Assembly: GCA_907163375.1 (NCBI GenBank)
Contig: CAJQUW010012660.1
Location: 124,001 to 188,000, forward strand
Source of the DNA: Prostheceraeus crozeri
Lineage: Eukaryota; Platyhelminthes; Polycladida; Euryleptidae
DNA: 64,000 nucleotides
Reading direction: 5' to 3'
Under the pieces are notes generated by a model. That model saw only the letters and a program-made list of their open reading frames with translations. It made no database searches and was not told where the DNA came from. Each line of letters begins with the position of its first letter. Within the stretch, counting starts at the first letter, position 1. Shown in pieces: positions 1 through 9,760 of this stretch. The translations under genes were made by a program, and so were the position numbers.

Positions 1-1580
1 GAGATAAAGGTTTCATTATTCCATAATCATCAGGATTTACTTTTTTATTGTAACACTGTACATAACGATTACCTAAAACTGATGAAACTCCACCTCTAAT
101 TCCAGATTCAAAAAATAATAATTTATCATATGTATTTTCTTTATAATGTTTAAGTTTAACACCAGTATGTTTTAATCCTGCTAACCATGTTAAACTTGGT
201 GTAGAATAACAATAACATGGATCTATTCCGTAATATTCTAAACACATATCACGAAAGTTTTCGAAAAGATCAGCTAGTATTAATACATCTATCTGAAGAT
301 ATTTCATTGTATAATCATACATTGTTTTACAATTTAACTCTCTCCAATTCTTTTCAGCTTCTGCATAGTCTTCTTCAGATAATTGTGATTGTTTTAATGT
401 TGATTTAAATTTATTTATTGGAGGAAGTTTTTGTTCTTTCATAATTTTATTCACAGAATTAAAATCTCCAGTTATATATTCATACGGAAATATTCCTTTT
501 AAAGGTTTTAAATTATATTTATTTAATATTTTACATTGTTCAGGTTTCAAAGTTTTTCCCATAACATCTAATGAATAAGGAGTAAAAAATCTAAATGCAT
601 CTAAAATTCTAATACAACCTAATTGCATTGAAAAATATTCTTCTTCTGTTTTACATAGTACATTTATTTGTTGTTGTTGTAATTTTTCAGATGAAAATAA
701 ATCTTTCATTACAAGATGGAAATCATATTTAGAACCATTGTAGAAATATAAAGGAACAAAGTTATATTTAAATTTATTAGCATTAAGATTACAAGAATTA
801 TGTGCTGCACCTATATATAATCCATCTAGATGATCATGATCTTTTACTTTGACGGCAGAGCCGTCGCTTCGCTTATCAATATATTTGCCATTTTTATAAT
901 TTTTTGTAAATTCTTTTCCACAGTAATAACAATTTGTTTCATTAATAAGATTTAATTTTTCTTTTTCTGTTAATGACATCATTGGTATATTTGTTTCAAG
1001 CAATTGTGAAAAGTAATTTTGTAATTCTTCTACTTTCTTTGTAAACATTTCTGAACTATCTTCACCATGGTATTGATAATATTCTGATTTAAATAATTCA
1101 GGATAATTTGAATGAATGTACATTCCCAAACATAATGGTTTTTGTTCAAATAAATATTTTTCTTTCCTTTGTTCAGGTGCACTTATTTCATAATTATCAT
1201 TTTCAGAATTTTGTGTCATATTAACATTATATGCTTCAAAATCACAATAAATAGTAAAGGGTACTTTATTTTTCAAATAATATCTATTATATATTAAATA
1301 ATCATCTTTAGGAAAAGTATTTTCAACTGCTTCGTTTTGTCTATTCAAATGTCTATTCATTTCTTCTTTAGTTCTAAAGCTCGTCATACATTGGAGACAG
1401 GGAAAATTAGCATTATCTGAAGTTTTTGTAAATATAGAAACATCTTTACACAATATAAAATGACCCTGATAATATAATATATTCGCTTGTGCTGGTTGCT
1501 TTGTTTGTTTTAATTTTTCAAATTTATCTTTATATATTTCATGTGTTTCATCAATTTCTTTTGTAAGATTAAATGTATTT
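1..1580 (-). pseudogene. Polinton protein-primed DNA polymerase B, exonuclease to mid region (partial at window edge)
   Basis: Reverse-strand translation shows Polinton pPolB landmarks in order: a C2H2-like CLQC..H motif (~1,390), exonuclease motif YCDFEAYN (~1,220-1,260), an HNH-like zinc motif CYYCGKEF followed by DHDHLDG and GAAHNSCNLN (~790-930), the YNGSKYDFHLV exonuclease block (~700-740), FPYEYI (~480), DVLILADLFENFR (~260), and GIRGGVSSVLGNR at the edge (~60-110). The palm catalytic motif would lie outside the window. In the family this enzyme replicates the element from a protein primer. Part of a broken gene. Confidence 0.9.
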
Positions 1581-1591
1581 CGATGAAAATT

Positions 1592-2134
1592 TTAATTTAA
1601 TATTTGTAGCTGATAAATATATTCTTTATCATATTGTTCTTTATATTGTTGTTGACATTTTTTTAAACATTCATTTATTTTTTGATTGGTTTCATTTTCT
1701 TCATTATTTAATTCTTTTTTGTCTTCATTTAATTTTTGTATCGTTTCTATCTTATTTTGATATTTATGGCCATATTCTTGTACTAATATTTTTGTTTGTT
1801 GTTGATAATCTGTTTTACATTTTTGTAAACTTTCATTTAAATTTTGTAATTTTTGTTGATATTCTAAAGACAAAGATAAAAAATCGGAATCATAATCATA
1901 ATTATAATTACGTCCTTTATAATTATTATGATTAATCATTATTTGTGATAATGTTTTAACAATTTCAAATTTTTCAGTACATATTATATTTCCTTGGTAA
2001 AAAATATTATGATGCATGTAATTTCCTCTTTTATTGTATACTATTTCTGATTGACATAAATTTTTATTATTCAAATAAAATTTTTTTGAATCTGAGTAAA
2101 GTGGAGTAATTTTGCCAATAGAAACATAATTCAC
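1592..2134 (-). pseudogene. pPolB amino-terminal spacer with coiled coil
   Basis: A 180-residue frame directly upstream of the exonuclease part on the reverse strand. It starts MNYVSIGKITPLYSDSKK and its second half is a Gln/Glu/Lys/Asn-rich heptad-like stretch (~residues 85-175) that predicts a coiled coil. Its position between the conserved N-terminal block and the exonuclease suggests it is a linker region of the polymerase gene rather than a separate protein. No independent domain recognised. Confidence 0.55.
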
Positions 2135-2191
2135 ATTTAATTCAAAAACATTTACTTCTATTAAATTTTTATTCTTTTTATGAAACTTTAT

Positions 2192-2644
2192 TTACCTATT
2201 ATAATCATGTGGAAATTCATCTAAGCCATCAGAGAGATTAAATTCATTTATGTATTCTACTTTATTGTAATGACTTAGTCTTTCTTTATGATATTTTGCA
2301 GGATGTAAATGTGCTACAATACTCCACAGAAAACAATAATCATCTTCATTTTTTATGTTGATTATTTGTGGTGAACTGAAAGGTAAAGGAACATAACTAC
2401 CACCAGTATTATTTTTATATTTATTAATTACTATTTTCTTAGATAGTATTTTAACAAATCTCCAACCAGATTCACGTAACTGGGCTACAATTATACAATT
2501 TTCTAATTTATTTATCATAGATTCAAATATGGGTTGTATATCATTTATATTATGAATTTCTTGTGAATTTGTAAAATGTCCTTGTATTATTTCTTCAGGA
2601 ATTCCATCAGGTCCATTTTTTGTATAAAGTACTTCTACATTCAT
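2192..2644 (-). pseudogene. pPolB conserved amino-terminal block
   Basis: 150 residues with the pattern typical of the start of Maverick polymerases: GGSYVPLPFSSPQIINIKN, then DDYCFLWSIVAHLHPAKYH and a SHYNKVEYINEF..DGLDEFP tail. In metazoan Polintons this block precedes the zinc and exonuclease motifs of pPolB. Here it lies 58 bases upstream of the coiled-coil piece on the same strand. Fossil gene fragment. Confidence 0.75.
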
Positions 2645-2663
2645 ATAACATTTGTAAGATTTC

Positions 2664-2996
2664 TTAAATATTTTGAAAAAAAAATGTTAATACATTATAA
2701 AAAGTTTCATCGGTTTCATTATGTTCAACGGGCGAAGCCCTAGAACCTTCGGTTCGTACCGATTCATTAAATAAATATTTTATATCTGTTACAGCTTCAT
2801 CGGTTTTTTTAGTTTCATCAAATTCTATTATTTCGTTAAATTCATCTGTATCGCTAAATAAATATCTTCCATCTGGTAGGGGCCAAACCCTAGAACCTTC
2901 GGTTTGTATGGACTCATCTTCACTATTAAAAACTTTTTTATATTCCGAATGTGAATAATCATCAAAAATTTTTTTTACTTTTATATCAGTAGGCAA
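2664..2996 (-). CDS. acidic hypothetical protein with two hairpin-encoded TEGSRA peptides
   Basis: A 110-residue acidic frame starting MPTDIKVKKIFDDYSHSEYK. No domain recognised. The peptides QTEGSRVWPLPD and RTEGSRASP are encoded by two copies of the same GC-rich double-hairpin (about 2,881-2,905 and 2,730-2,755), inserted without closing the frame. It lies between the polymerase N-terminal block and a zinc-finger frame, all on the reverse strand, and could be a regulatory protein or an extension of the polymerase gene. Confidence 0.45.
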   Translation of the reverse strand: MPTDIKVKKIFDDYSHSEYKKVFNSEDESIQTEGSRVWPLPDGRYLFSDTDEFNEIIEFDETKKTDEAVTDIKYLFNESVRTEGSRASPVEHNETDETFYNVLTFFFQNI

Positions 2997-2999
2997 TGT

Positions 3000-3254
3000 T
3001 TATAGATAGTTTTTATAACTATTTAATTTTAATATATTTCCTTCATCAACTCGATCTACATTTTGTAAATGCAATTTACTATTTAAATGAGATTGATAAC
3101 TTCTTTTTGTTTGCAACTTTTCTTTACATAAGTTACAATAAAACTTTTCCATTTTTTTTTGTTTTTTTAAAGAAAAAATTTGTGTTTTAATTTTAGATAT
3201 AAACATTCTAGTATCAAGGTCTTGAGAGTTATTTGATATTATTATATATTTCAC
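3000..3254 (-). CDS. small C2H2 (U1-type) zinc-finger protein
   Basis: The likely start is the internal Met in QKKMEKFYCNLCKEKL (about residue 35), since the finger begins immediately after. The finger is C-x2-C-x12-H-x5-H: CNLCKEKLQTKRSYQSHLNS followed by KLH. A C2H2-type finger often opens the polymerase locus of metazoan Polintons, so this may be the front of that gene or a separate DNA-binding protein. Confidence 0.5.
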   Translation of the reverse strand: MKYIIISNNSQDLDTRMFISKIKTQIFSLKKQKKMEKFYCNLCKEKLQTKRSYQSHLNSKLHLQNVDRVDEGNILKLNSYKNYL

Positions 3255-3285
3255 GTTCCTAAGTTATTTTATTTTCTTTATCATA

Positions 3286-3897
3286 TTAAGTTTTATCATA
3301 TAATGTTTTATCAAAAGATAATTTAAATTTATTTTCACTAACTATTGATTCTTCATCATCATCAATTGATTCTTCATCATCATCATAAATTGATTCTTCA
3401 ACATCATAAATTACACTTTTTGGTATAGGATGCCATTCCCTGATAGGATACCATTCCCTGATGGGAATATCTAATTCTAAATTATATTTATTATTTGATA
3501 ATAATATAATAGAGAAAAATATTGGTCTTTGATCTCTTTTGGAAAATTTAATAACACCACCATAATCTGAATCACTTTTAGTTTTTTTTAAAGATGATAA
3601 AATTTTAAATTGATTAGATGTAAATCCTAATTTAAATTTTGTAGACCCGACACATAGTTGTCTAACAGTATCTTCAACTATACCATCATTATTATTTTCA
3701 ATTGTAAGAAAATGAAATTTAGATAAATTTTGATTGTATGTAGTATTAATATCATGTACATCAGAATGAGATATAAATTTTTCTTCACTTAAATTTTTAT
3801 AATCTTTTTTACCATTTACACCTTTTTCAGATGTTTCAGAAACATCATTTATATTATCATCATCTATATTATTATCATTATTATTATTATAAGATTC
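3286..3897 (-). pseudogene. open stretch resembling the C-terminal half of a sliding clamp
   Basis: About 200 codons with Asn/Asp/Glu-rich ends. The middle contains STKFKLGFTSNQFKILSSLK, then GGVIKFSKRDQRPIFFSIIL and KYNLELDIPIREW. This strand-helix-strand order is what the C-terminal domain of PCNA shows (helix, then a strand near 'PL.leY'). It adjoins the 3,898-4,680 frame on the same strand. A duplicated 'IREWYP/IREWHP' segment and a hairpin at 3,453-3,468 are visible. The clamp assignment is a fold-pattern inference, not a sequence match. Confidence 0.35.
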
Positions 3898-4680
3898 TTA
3901 AAAATTATTATCATAAGATTCTTTAAGATCGGGCAAAGCCCTAGAACCTTCGGTTCGTTTATTATGATTATGATTATGGTCATTGTTAATAGTATAAGGT
4001 GTAGTCCACATATAAATTTTCTCTTGTTGAGCTAAATCATCTATGTAAGATTTTAACAAATTAATATTTAAGTTGGAGTATAATCCTATATAAGTATCAT
4101 CATCATATCTTTGCGGCATTTCTAATGTTTCTTGTTTATAAATTGTATCTCTATAATATACTTGACATAATAATTCTTCGTTATGTTTTTTACTCTCTAT
4201 ATGAATATTATATTGGTTTTGTTCATCAACAAATAATCTTATTTTTTCTTTGGAAAATGATTTTAATTTTTTAACTAATTCTCTAATATTTATATAATTG
4301 ATAATTTTAGTTTCTATCCAATCAGTAATACTAATTGGTAATACTGCTCTAATAAAACCATAAACGTTATTATGACCTATTATAACCATATTTTCTTTAT
4401 TTAATTCTACATAAACAACATCATTATATTTACTAACAATATCCATAAATTTAATAAATGGATCACCTGGAAAAATACAATAATTAGTTTCTATGGAAGG
4501 TAAACCTTTAGTCTGTTCTCTAAATATTTCGGCTTGTAATTCAAACAAAAGATTGACATCTATGCATGGATTATTATTATTATTATCAAAACATTTATTT
4601 TCAAATCCCGTTGATCTCGTCGAATAAGAAGAACAGGATGATGCGGGCGAATATAATTTTTTTAAATTTGCTTTTTCCAT
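3898..4680 (-). pseudogene. possible PCNA-like sliding clamp (N-terminal half)
   Basis: 260 residues: a Ser-rich leader, then DPFIKFMDIVSKYNDVVYVE and INIRELVKKLKSFSKEKIRL, which alternate like PCNA domain 1. A later segment, IGLYSNLNINLLKSYIDDL, would match the start of the second clamp domain. A sliding clamp would fit beside the DNA polymerase as its processivity factor. Near the C end, RTEGSRALP is encoded by a GC-rich double-hairpin at 3,931-3,956. The gene starts right at the divergent A/T spacer. Alternative: an unrelated Polinton-specific protein. Confidence 0.35.
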
Positions 4681-4744
4681 TTTTTTTTTTATTAGAAAAA
4701 AATTTATTTTTATTAGAAAAAATTTTTTTTTTACTGTTTTAAAA
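4681..4744. promoter_or_regulatory. divergent A/T-only promoter spacer
   Basis: 64 bases made almost only of A and T runs with repeated 'attagaaaaaa' blocks, separating the leftward replication genes from the rightward structural genes. It is the natural place for two back-to-back promoters of the Polinton. This is inferred from gene orientation; no experimentally known motif is recognised. Confidence 0.4.
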
Positions 4745-5521
4745 ATGATGTTACCAAATGTTGGTGGAGATGCATATATCCCGAATAATCGTGAATTAGA
4801 AATAGAAATAGAAAATTATATCATGAAAACTTGAGACGTTTTATCTGGTCCATTGCATCTTTCTATTCTTCCGCAACAAAATACAGAGTTAACAAATAAA
4901 CAATATGTTGATACACAAATCAATGACTTAAAAGAAAAATATAGAAACGATGTTTTGGTTCCACTGATGAATGAATTAAAGTTGCTAAAACTTAATGACA
5001 AATCATTAAACAAAAAATTATTTAAACTTGATAAAAAGGATAGAGAGCTAGAAGCAGATACAGCAAAACTTTTTAAAAAGATTTCTGAACAATCAAAAAT
5101 TTTAATATTACTTTCTATAAATTTAAAATCTGCAGTCATTAAAAATAAACATCAGATAAAAATGTTAAAAGAACAATTAGAAGATGAAATAGAAAATCTA
5201 CCTGAAAGAATTAAAAAAAATTTAAAGCAGTTACAAACTACATTCCAAAAAAGTGTTGATGAATTGAGTTCTAAAATTACTCAACAAATGATAAAGATGA
5301 ATAGAATAATAAATGAAGTAAACTCGCTTAATCGAAAAGTTGATAAAATGAAAACTCTTAAAATCAATTTAGAAAATGAATTAAAGAAAAATTTACAAGA
5401 AAACTCTAAAGAAAATAAAAAACAGTTAGATTCTGTTAAAAGACAATTAGATGTTCTTAAAATTAAGTTAAATGCTCTTAAAGCGGCGTTGAAGATGAAT
5501 CAAGGAGAAAATGCAAGTTAG
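4745..5521 (+). pseudogene. fibre-like coiled-coil protein of Polinton A
   Basis: The main open frame is 4,853-5,521; coding-like sequence begins at the ATG at 4,745 (MMLPNVGGDAYIPNNRE). Around 4,840-4,925 lies SGPLHLS..PQQNTELTNKQYVDTQIND. The 'G.L.L..P...ELTNKQYVD' pattern is common near the N-terminus of phage and virus fibre proteins. The remaining ~180 residues are a near-continuous Lys/Glu/Leu coiled coil. It is the first rightward gene, before the minor capsid genes, as expected for a structural spike. Broken. Confidence 0.5.
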
Positions 5522-5633
5522 TAGAAAACAAATTAAAGTACATCACACGCTACTTGACGCAATAGATAAAGTGCAACGGAAAATTAATAAAGTTATCACG
5601 AAGTTGTTGGACATTCACACACGTAAATCTTAA
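5511..5633 (+). CDS. small basic peptide, 40 residues
   Basis: ATG at 5,511 overlaps the end of the coiled-coil frame by 11 bases. The frame encodes MQVSRKQIKVHHTLLDAIDK followed by a Lys/Arg-rich helix-like tail ending HTRKS. It is tightly packed between two structural genes. Function unknown; it may be a small accessory or DNA-binding peptide, or simply a chance frame. Confidence 0.35.
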   Translation: MQVSRKQIKVHHTLLDAIDKVQRKINKVITKLLDIHTRKS

Positions 5634-5673
5634 CGTAAATATTTTTCCCAAAAGTCAAATTTATTCCTAAAAA

Positions 5674-6036
5674 ATGCCTATAATTTATAAACACAATCTT
5701 AAACATTTTGCTTCAAATCAAAGAATTGCTCATGAACAACGTATGAATCCTGTTTATCATTATGATAATAGAGAAACAGTTCACACGGAAGGAGCTGGCA
5801 TCTTTTCTGGTATTGGAAGTATCGTTAACTTAATTAAAAATAATAAAGATTTTATTACATATGCTGCAAAAGGAGCAGCTGTTATAGGTAGTACAGCTAG
5901 TGCAATATCAAATTCTGTTAAATCTCAAAACGAATTAAAACAACTAGAAGCTATTCGTAAACTTAGGAATGATTCTGAAGAACTAAAAAATTTAAGAAAC
6001 TTTCAGAGGAAACAAAAAACAAAATTGCTAACATAG
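5674..6036 (+). CDS. minor capsid / membrane-active-like protein with GAGIFSGIG motif
   Basis: 120 residues: a polar N-terminus, then HTEGAGIFSGIGSIVNLI, an Ala-rich hydrophobic segment (AAKGAAVIGSTASAISNSV, ~residues 70-88) and a charged C-terminal helix. Adenovirus pVI-type and Polinton minor capsid proteins share this plan of a Gly-rich site followed by a hydrophobic amphipathic segment. FSGIG resembles an adenain cleavage site only loosely. Sits between fibre-like and major capsid genes. Confidence 0.45.
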   Translation: MPIIYKHNLKHFASNQRIAHEQRMNPVYHYDNRETVHTEGAGIFSGIGSIVNLIKNNKDFITYAAKGAAVIGSTASAISNSVKSQNELKQLEAIRKLRNDSEELKNLRNFQRKQKTKLLT

Positions 6037-6347
6037 CTGTGGGGGGTGAAACCTTGAGGAGCGGAGCTCCGTCTGATAGTAAACATAAGAAGAAATCAGG
6101 CGTAGCCATAAAACGTTCAATTGAAGAAATAAGAGGTAATGGTGTTAACAGCAACCTTCGGTCTAACCAGCAAAGCTGTAGCGGAGCTGGTCTAGCAAAA
6201 TTCTAAAATTATATTTTAATAAAATTCTTTTAGTAAAAAAATTTTAGTAAAATTTTTTTTAGTAAAATTATTTCAGTAAAATTTTTTTAGTAAAATTTTT
6301 TCTGTGTGTGAGAAAAAACAAAAAGTCAAATTATTTTTTATAAAAAT
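6037..6347. promoter_or_regulatory. hairpin cluster and A/T repeat leader before the capsid gene
   Basis: 6,058-6,070 forms GGAGC-GGA-GCTCC. 6,154-6,188 holds three further small hairpins (ACC-TTC-GGT, CAGC-AAA-GCTG, AGC-GGA-GCT), the last two inside a larger ACCAGC...GCTGGT pair. From 6,205 to 6,300 the motif 'tttagtaaaattttt' repeats about five times immediately before the capsid gene, which looks like a promoter array. The promoter role is inferred. Confidence 0.4.
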
Positions 6348-7679
6348 GTCTTCGCTTATCGAAAATAAATTTGAATTAGATAAACCACCAGGTGTTAATT
6401 ATAATCAAAGAAAGAATGACTATATAAGAATTGCTATGAATCCCGGATCTTCTAGTAGAGTAAATACTGGAGGAGATTTAATTTTTGAAGTTGATAATCA
6501 ACAAAGTTATATATATCTACCTGATTCATTTTTACACTGTGAATATTCTTTATATAGTGATGCTAATTTTACAACACCATTACCAGATACCGATAATATT
6601 TCACTAGAGAATAATTTCTTTCCAAGATTATTTACACAAATGCGTTTAGATGTTGCAACTCAAAATATAGAAACAATAAGTGATTCTCCAGGTGTAATTG
6701 ATACAATGCTTAGATTTGTAACAATTGGTGAAAATAATAAAAAGTATGAAATCGAAGGTTGGTTTCCTGATACTAATGATGGTATAATTGTTGATGATTT
6801 AACTCACGCTGGAACAGATGCCGCAGGAATTGCGAAAGATGTAGAAAATATTGCAAAACATTTAAATAAAACAAATAATGATGCATATAAAGAAAGACGT
6901 GAATTTAACAAGAAAAGTAAACAGACAGTAAATTGGTCATTGTCTCCATTATTCGGATATTTGGATTATGATAAAATATCATATCAATTAAAATTTAAGT
7001 TAATAATTCATCGTACAGCAAATAATGAATTAATCTTTTTTGGCAAGACTGGAAAAAAAGCATATTTAAAAATTGATAGACTTGAATGGTGGATTAAGCA
7101 TATTACTCCTAGTTTAGAGGTTGAAACAGCTATTGCAAAAAGATTAAATACTAACAAACCAATTCCAGTAAATTTTCTAAAGCGAACTGCTAGTTCAGTA
7201 ACTTTTTCCGAACAAAGATTTAACTGGCATTTTACTAGAACTTCGAATACTCCAAGATATTTATTACTAACTTTTCAAAGAAATAATTCTCCAAGTTTTG
7301 ATAAGAACAATAATCTTTTCATATTGATACAATTCGAAGTTTACAAGTTTCATTAAATCAAACCCGATATCCAATTGATCCATTAAGATTCGATGATACC
7401 AATAATCAATTTATGGAAGGATATGATTATTATCAAAATCTTTGTATAGAATTTGGAGTTGAACCACAATTAACTCCTGGAGATTGGAGACATTTATATC
7501 CTGTTTTCTGTTTCGATTTAAGTGCACAATCTGAAGATATTATCAAGACTGGTTGTGATGTTACAATTAATATTGAAAAAAAAGATTCCACAACTTCATT
7601 GATGGCTTATGGTTTATTGCTAGAAGATGTAAAATATTCTATTGAAATTCTTAATGGAAAGATGGCTAGGATTAATTAA
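6304..7679 (+). pseudogene. Polinton A major capsid protein (double jelly-roll)
   Basis: The probable Met is at 6,346 (MSSLIENKFELDKPPGVNYN). Family-like segments follow in order: NTGGDLIFEVDNQQSYIYLP, NNFFPRLFTQMRLDVATQNI with SDSPGVIDTMLRF, NWSLSPLFGYLDYDKISYQL, RLEWWIKHITPSLEVE, FNWHFTRTSNTPRYLLLTFQ. The C-terminal part (7,413-7,679) has DWRHLYPVFCFDLSAQSE, then LLLEDVKYSIEILNGKMA. This order matches the hexon-like capsid of Polintons. Broken, about one break. Confidence 0.8.
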
Positions 7680-7680
7680 T

Positions 7681-7940
7681 TTTTTTTGATAACTTAAAAT
7701 TTTTCATAACTAGAATAGATTAAAAATTTTTGGTAACTTAAAATTTTTTCAAAACTAGAATAGATTAAAATTTTTGATAACTTAAAATTTTTCATAACTA
7801 GAATAGATCAAAATTCGTAACTTAAAATTTTTGGTAACTTAAAATTTTTTCATAACTAGAATAGATTAAAAATTCTTAACTTAAAATTTATTCATAACTA
7901 GAATAGATTAAAATTTTTGATAACTTAAAATTTTTTTATT
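7681..7940. repeat. A/T-rich tandem repeat leader
   Basis: About five imperfect copies of a 45-58-base unit built on 'aacttaaaatttttcataactagaatagatt'-type sequence, filling the gap between the capsid gene and the next small frame. It ends directly at a start codon and may serve as a promoter array for the downstream minor-capsid genes. Function inferred from position only. Confidence 0.6.
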
Positions 7941-7944
7941 AAAA

Positions 7945-8061
7945 ATGTCGCAAGCGAAAAGTAATAATAATAATAATAAAACTGTTGAATTAAAATTACG
8001 TAATATTGTTGACGAAAATACCCCTAAACTATTACGATTAACAAAAAAAAGTATTACATAA
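7945..8061 (+). CDS. small peptide, 38 residues, Asn-rich
   Basis: ATG directly after the A/T repeat leader: MSQAKSNNNNNNKTVELKLR, then a basic tail ending LTKKSIT. It stops eight bases before the ATG of the pX-like gene. No family recognised; packing and clean spacing argue it may be expressed with the next gene. Confidence 0.3.
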   Translation: MSQAKSNNNNNKTVELKLRNIVDENTPKLLRLTKKSIT

Positions 8062-8069
8062 GTAAACCA

Positions 8070-8432
8070 ATGATAGAGAATATTCAATTACAAGAAGAAA
8101 AGAATGGCGGGATTCTCCCATTAATTCCACTAATAATAGGTGGCATAGCAGCAGCAGGAAGTGTTGCAGGTGGGACAGCTGGTATTGTCCAAGCAGTAAA
8201 TAAAAATAAATCAGAGAAGGCAGCATTAGAAGAACAAAAACGTCATAATAGAGAGTTAGAGAAAGTTGCTAGGGGTGACGGGATAGTAGATAATTTTATT
8301 AGTAAATTAAAATTAGTTGATGAAGGAAAACGAGTTCTTAAAAATATTCTCCGCAATGTTGATGATTTAATAGAAATTAAAGAAACAAAAGATGGTTCTG
8401 GAATATATCTAAGTCCTAGTATGATTCGGTAA
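8070..8432 (+). CDS. hydrophobic pX-like minor capsid protein of Polinton A
   Basis: 120 residues. Residues ~12-45 carry NGGILPLIPLIIGGIAAAGS and VAGGTAGIVQAVNK, the Gly/Ala-rich hydrophobic hairpin seen in Polinton and adintovirus pX-like proteins. Polintons commonly carry one such gene; Polinton B has its own at 26,375-26,719. A charged helical tail follows. It likely associates with the capsid interior or membranes during entry, by family analogy. Confidence 0.6.
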   Translation: MIENIQLQEEKNGGILPLIPLIIGGIAAAGSVAGGTAGIVQAVNKNKSEKAALEEQKRHNRELEKVARGDGIVDNFISKLKLVDEGKRVLKNILRNVDDLIEIKETKDGSGIYLSPSMIR

Positions 8433-8454
8433 AACATTTATTTTATCTTTTAAA

Positions 8455-8930
8455 ATGAATTCTACAAATTCCGAAAATTTAATTAAATTAAAAATTGCTA
8501 ATTTAGATTTATTGAATTATCTATTAAACACAAATAAAAACTCAAATTGTAAAATTTATGAAGGTAACGACATACAAAAAACATTAGAAAACTTTCCTGG
8601 ATTTATTTGGAGTAAATATTCGAAAGAAAAACATCTTCCAGGTCATTCATATACCGGTCCAGGAACTCGATTAGATATAAGACTAGATGAGAATAATAAT
8701 CCGAAACCAAGTGAAGAACCAATAAATAGAGTAGATGCCGCCGCTTAGAGACATGATTTAGCTTATCGAAATCATGATCTAAGTTCTCGACATGCAGCTG
8801 ATAAGAAGATGATTCAAGAATTGGATAGTATTGAAAATCTTACATTTAGAGAAAAAATTGAAAGAATGTTTGTTAAGAAAGCTTTACAAGCTAAAATATT
8901 ATTCGGTCAGGGTTTAAATGAAACGACAGC
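8455..8930 (+). pseudogene. phospholipase A2-like (parvovirus VP1-type) region
   Basis: The first 97 residues end with LPGHSYTGPGTRLDIRLD, a calcium-loop-like 'GPG' motif. At about 8,750-8,800 the sequence reads HDLAYRNHDLSSRHAADKKM, which holds the HD..Y catalytic signature followed by the usual 'R.AD..m' helix. Such vPLA2 domains occur in parvovirus capsids and some Polinton-like viruses, where they breach endosomal membranes. Broken region; adjoins the integrase. Confidence 0.6.
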
Positions 8931-9733
8931 AAAGCTGTCTGAGAGCAACGCTCGAACCTACGCGTCTGAAATTCATAAAGAATATAGAAAGCCTAAATAT
9001 TTATTGAAAGTAAAAGTATTTAATAAAGATGATATTTGGAGTGCTGATCTTATTCATATGCCGAATGAAAGGGACTACAAATACGCATTGACCGTTATAG
9101 ATTTATATACACGATACGCTTGGGTAAAGCCTTTAAAAAACAAAAGTGGTCTATCAGTTAAATATGCGTTTGAAGAAATCTTTAAAGAAAGTAAGAGAAA
9201 GACAAAAAAATTGTTTGTTGATAAAGGGTCGGAATTTTATAACCGAAACGTTCAGCCACTATTTGAAACTGTTTATTCAACTGAAAATGCAGGGAAGGCC
9301 GTAGTGATAGAAAGATTCAATCGGACGTTAAAAACTAAATTATTCAAGAAATTTACTGAGCAAAGAAATCAGAAATGGTTGAATTGTAGAGCAGTACAAT
9401 AATAAAGTCCATTCTCGTATTGAAGAAACCCCAAAGAATGCTTATGACGACCCTGATTTGATAAGAAAAAAAATATTCGAGAATAGTTATTCGAATGAGA
9501 GTAATCCGAATTTGCAGAAACTTAAGCCGAAATTTAAAATTGGAGATAGAGTTAGAATATTTAAGTATAAGAATAAATTTGAAAAAGGCTTCGTCGGATA
9601 CTGGACTAAAGAAATATTTGAAGTTTCTAAAATAAATCAAACTTATCCGATTACTTACGAAATCAAAGATTTAGATGATGAAAATATCAGAGGCCGATTT
9701 TATCAAAATGAATTACAACGAAGTGATTTTTAA
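8900..9733 (+). pseudogene. Polinton A integrase (rve/DDE)
   Basis: Catalytic acids are visible: IWSADLIHMP (first D), LFVDKGSEFYN (second D) and AVVIERFNRTLK (E). The core TVIDLYTRYAWVKPLKNKSG is typical of Polinton c-integrases. 9,458-9,733 encodes the C-terminal SH3-like part (KIGDRVRIFKYKNKFEKGFV, WTKEIFEVSKI, YEIKDLDDENIRGRFYQNEL). No chromodomain follows, unlike Polinton B. The enzyme would insert the element into host DNA. Broken. Confidence 0.85.
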
Positions 9734-9760
9734 TTATCATAATCATTATTATTATTGGAA

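Noticed and set aside
1573-1935. 120-residue forward frame rich in Phe, Ile, His, Leu
   Set aside because: Antisense shadow of the polymerase coiled-coil region; its composition comes from reading Lys/Glu/Gln codons backward.
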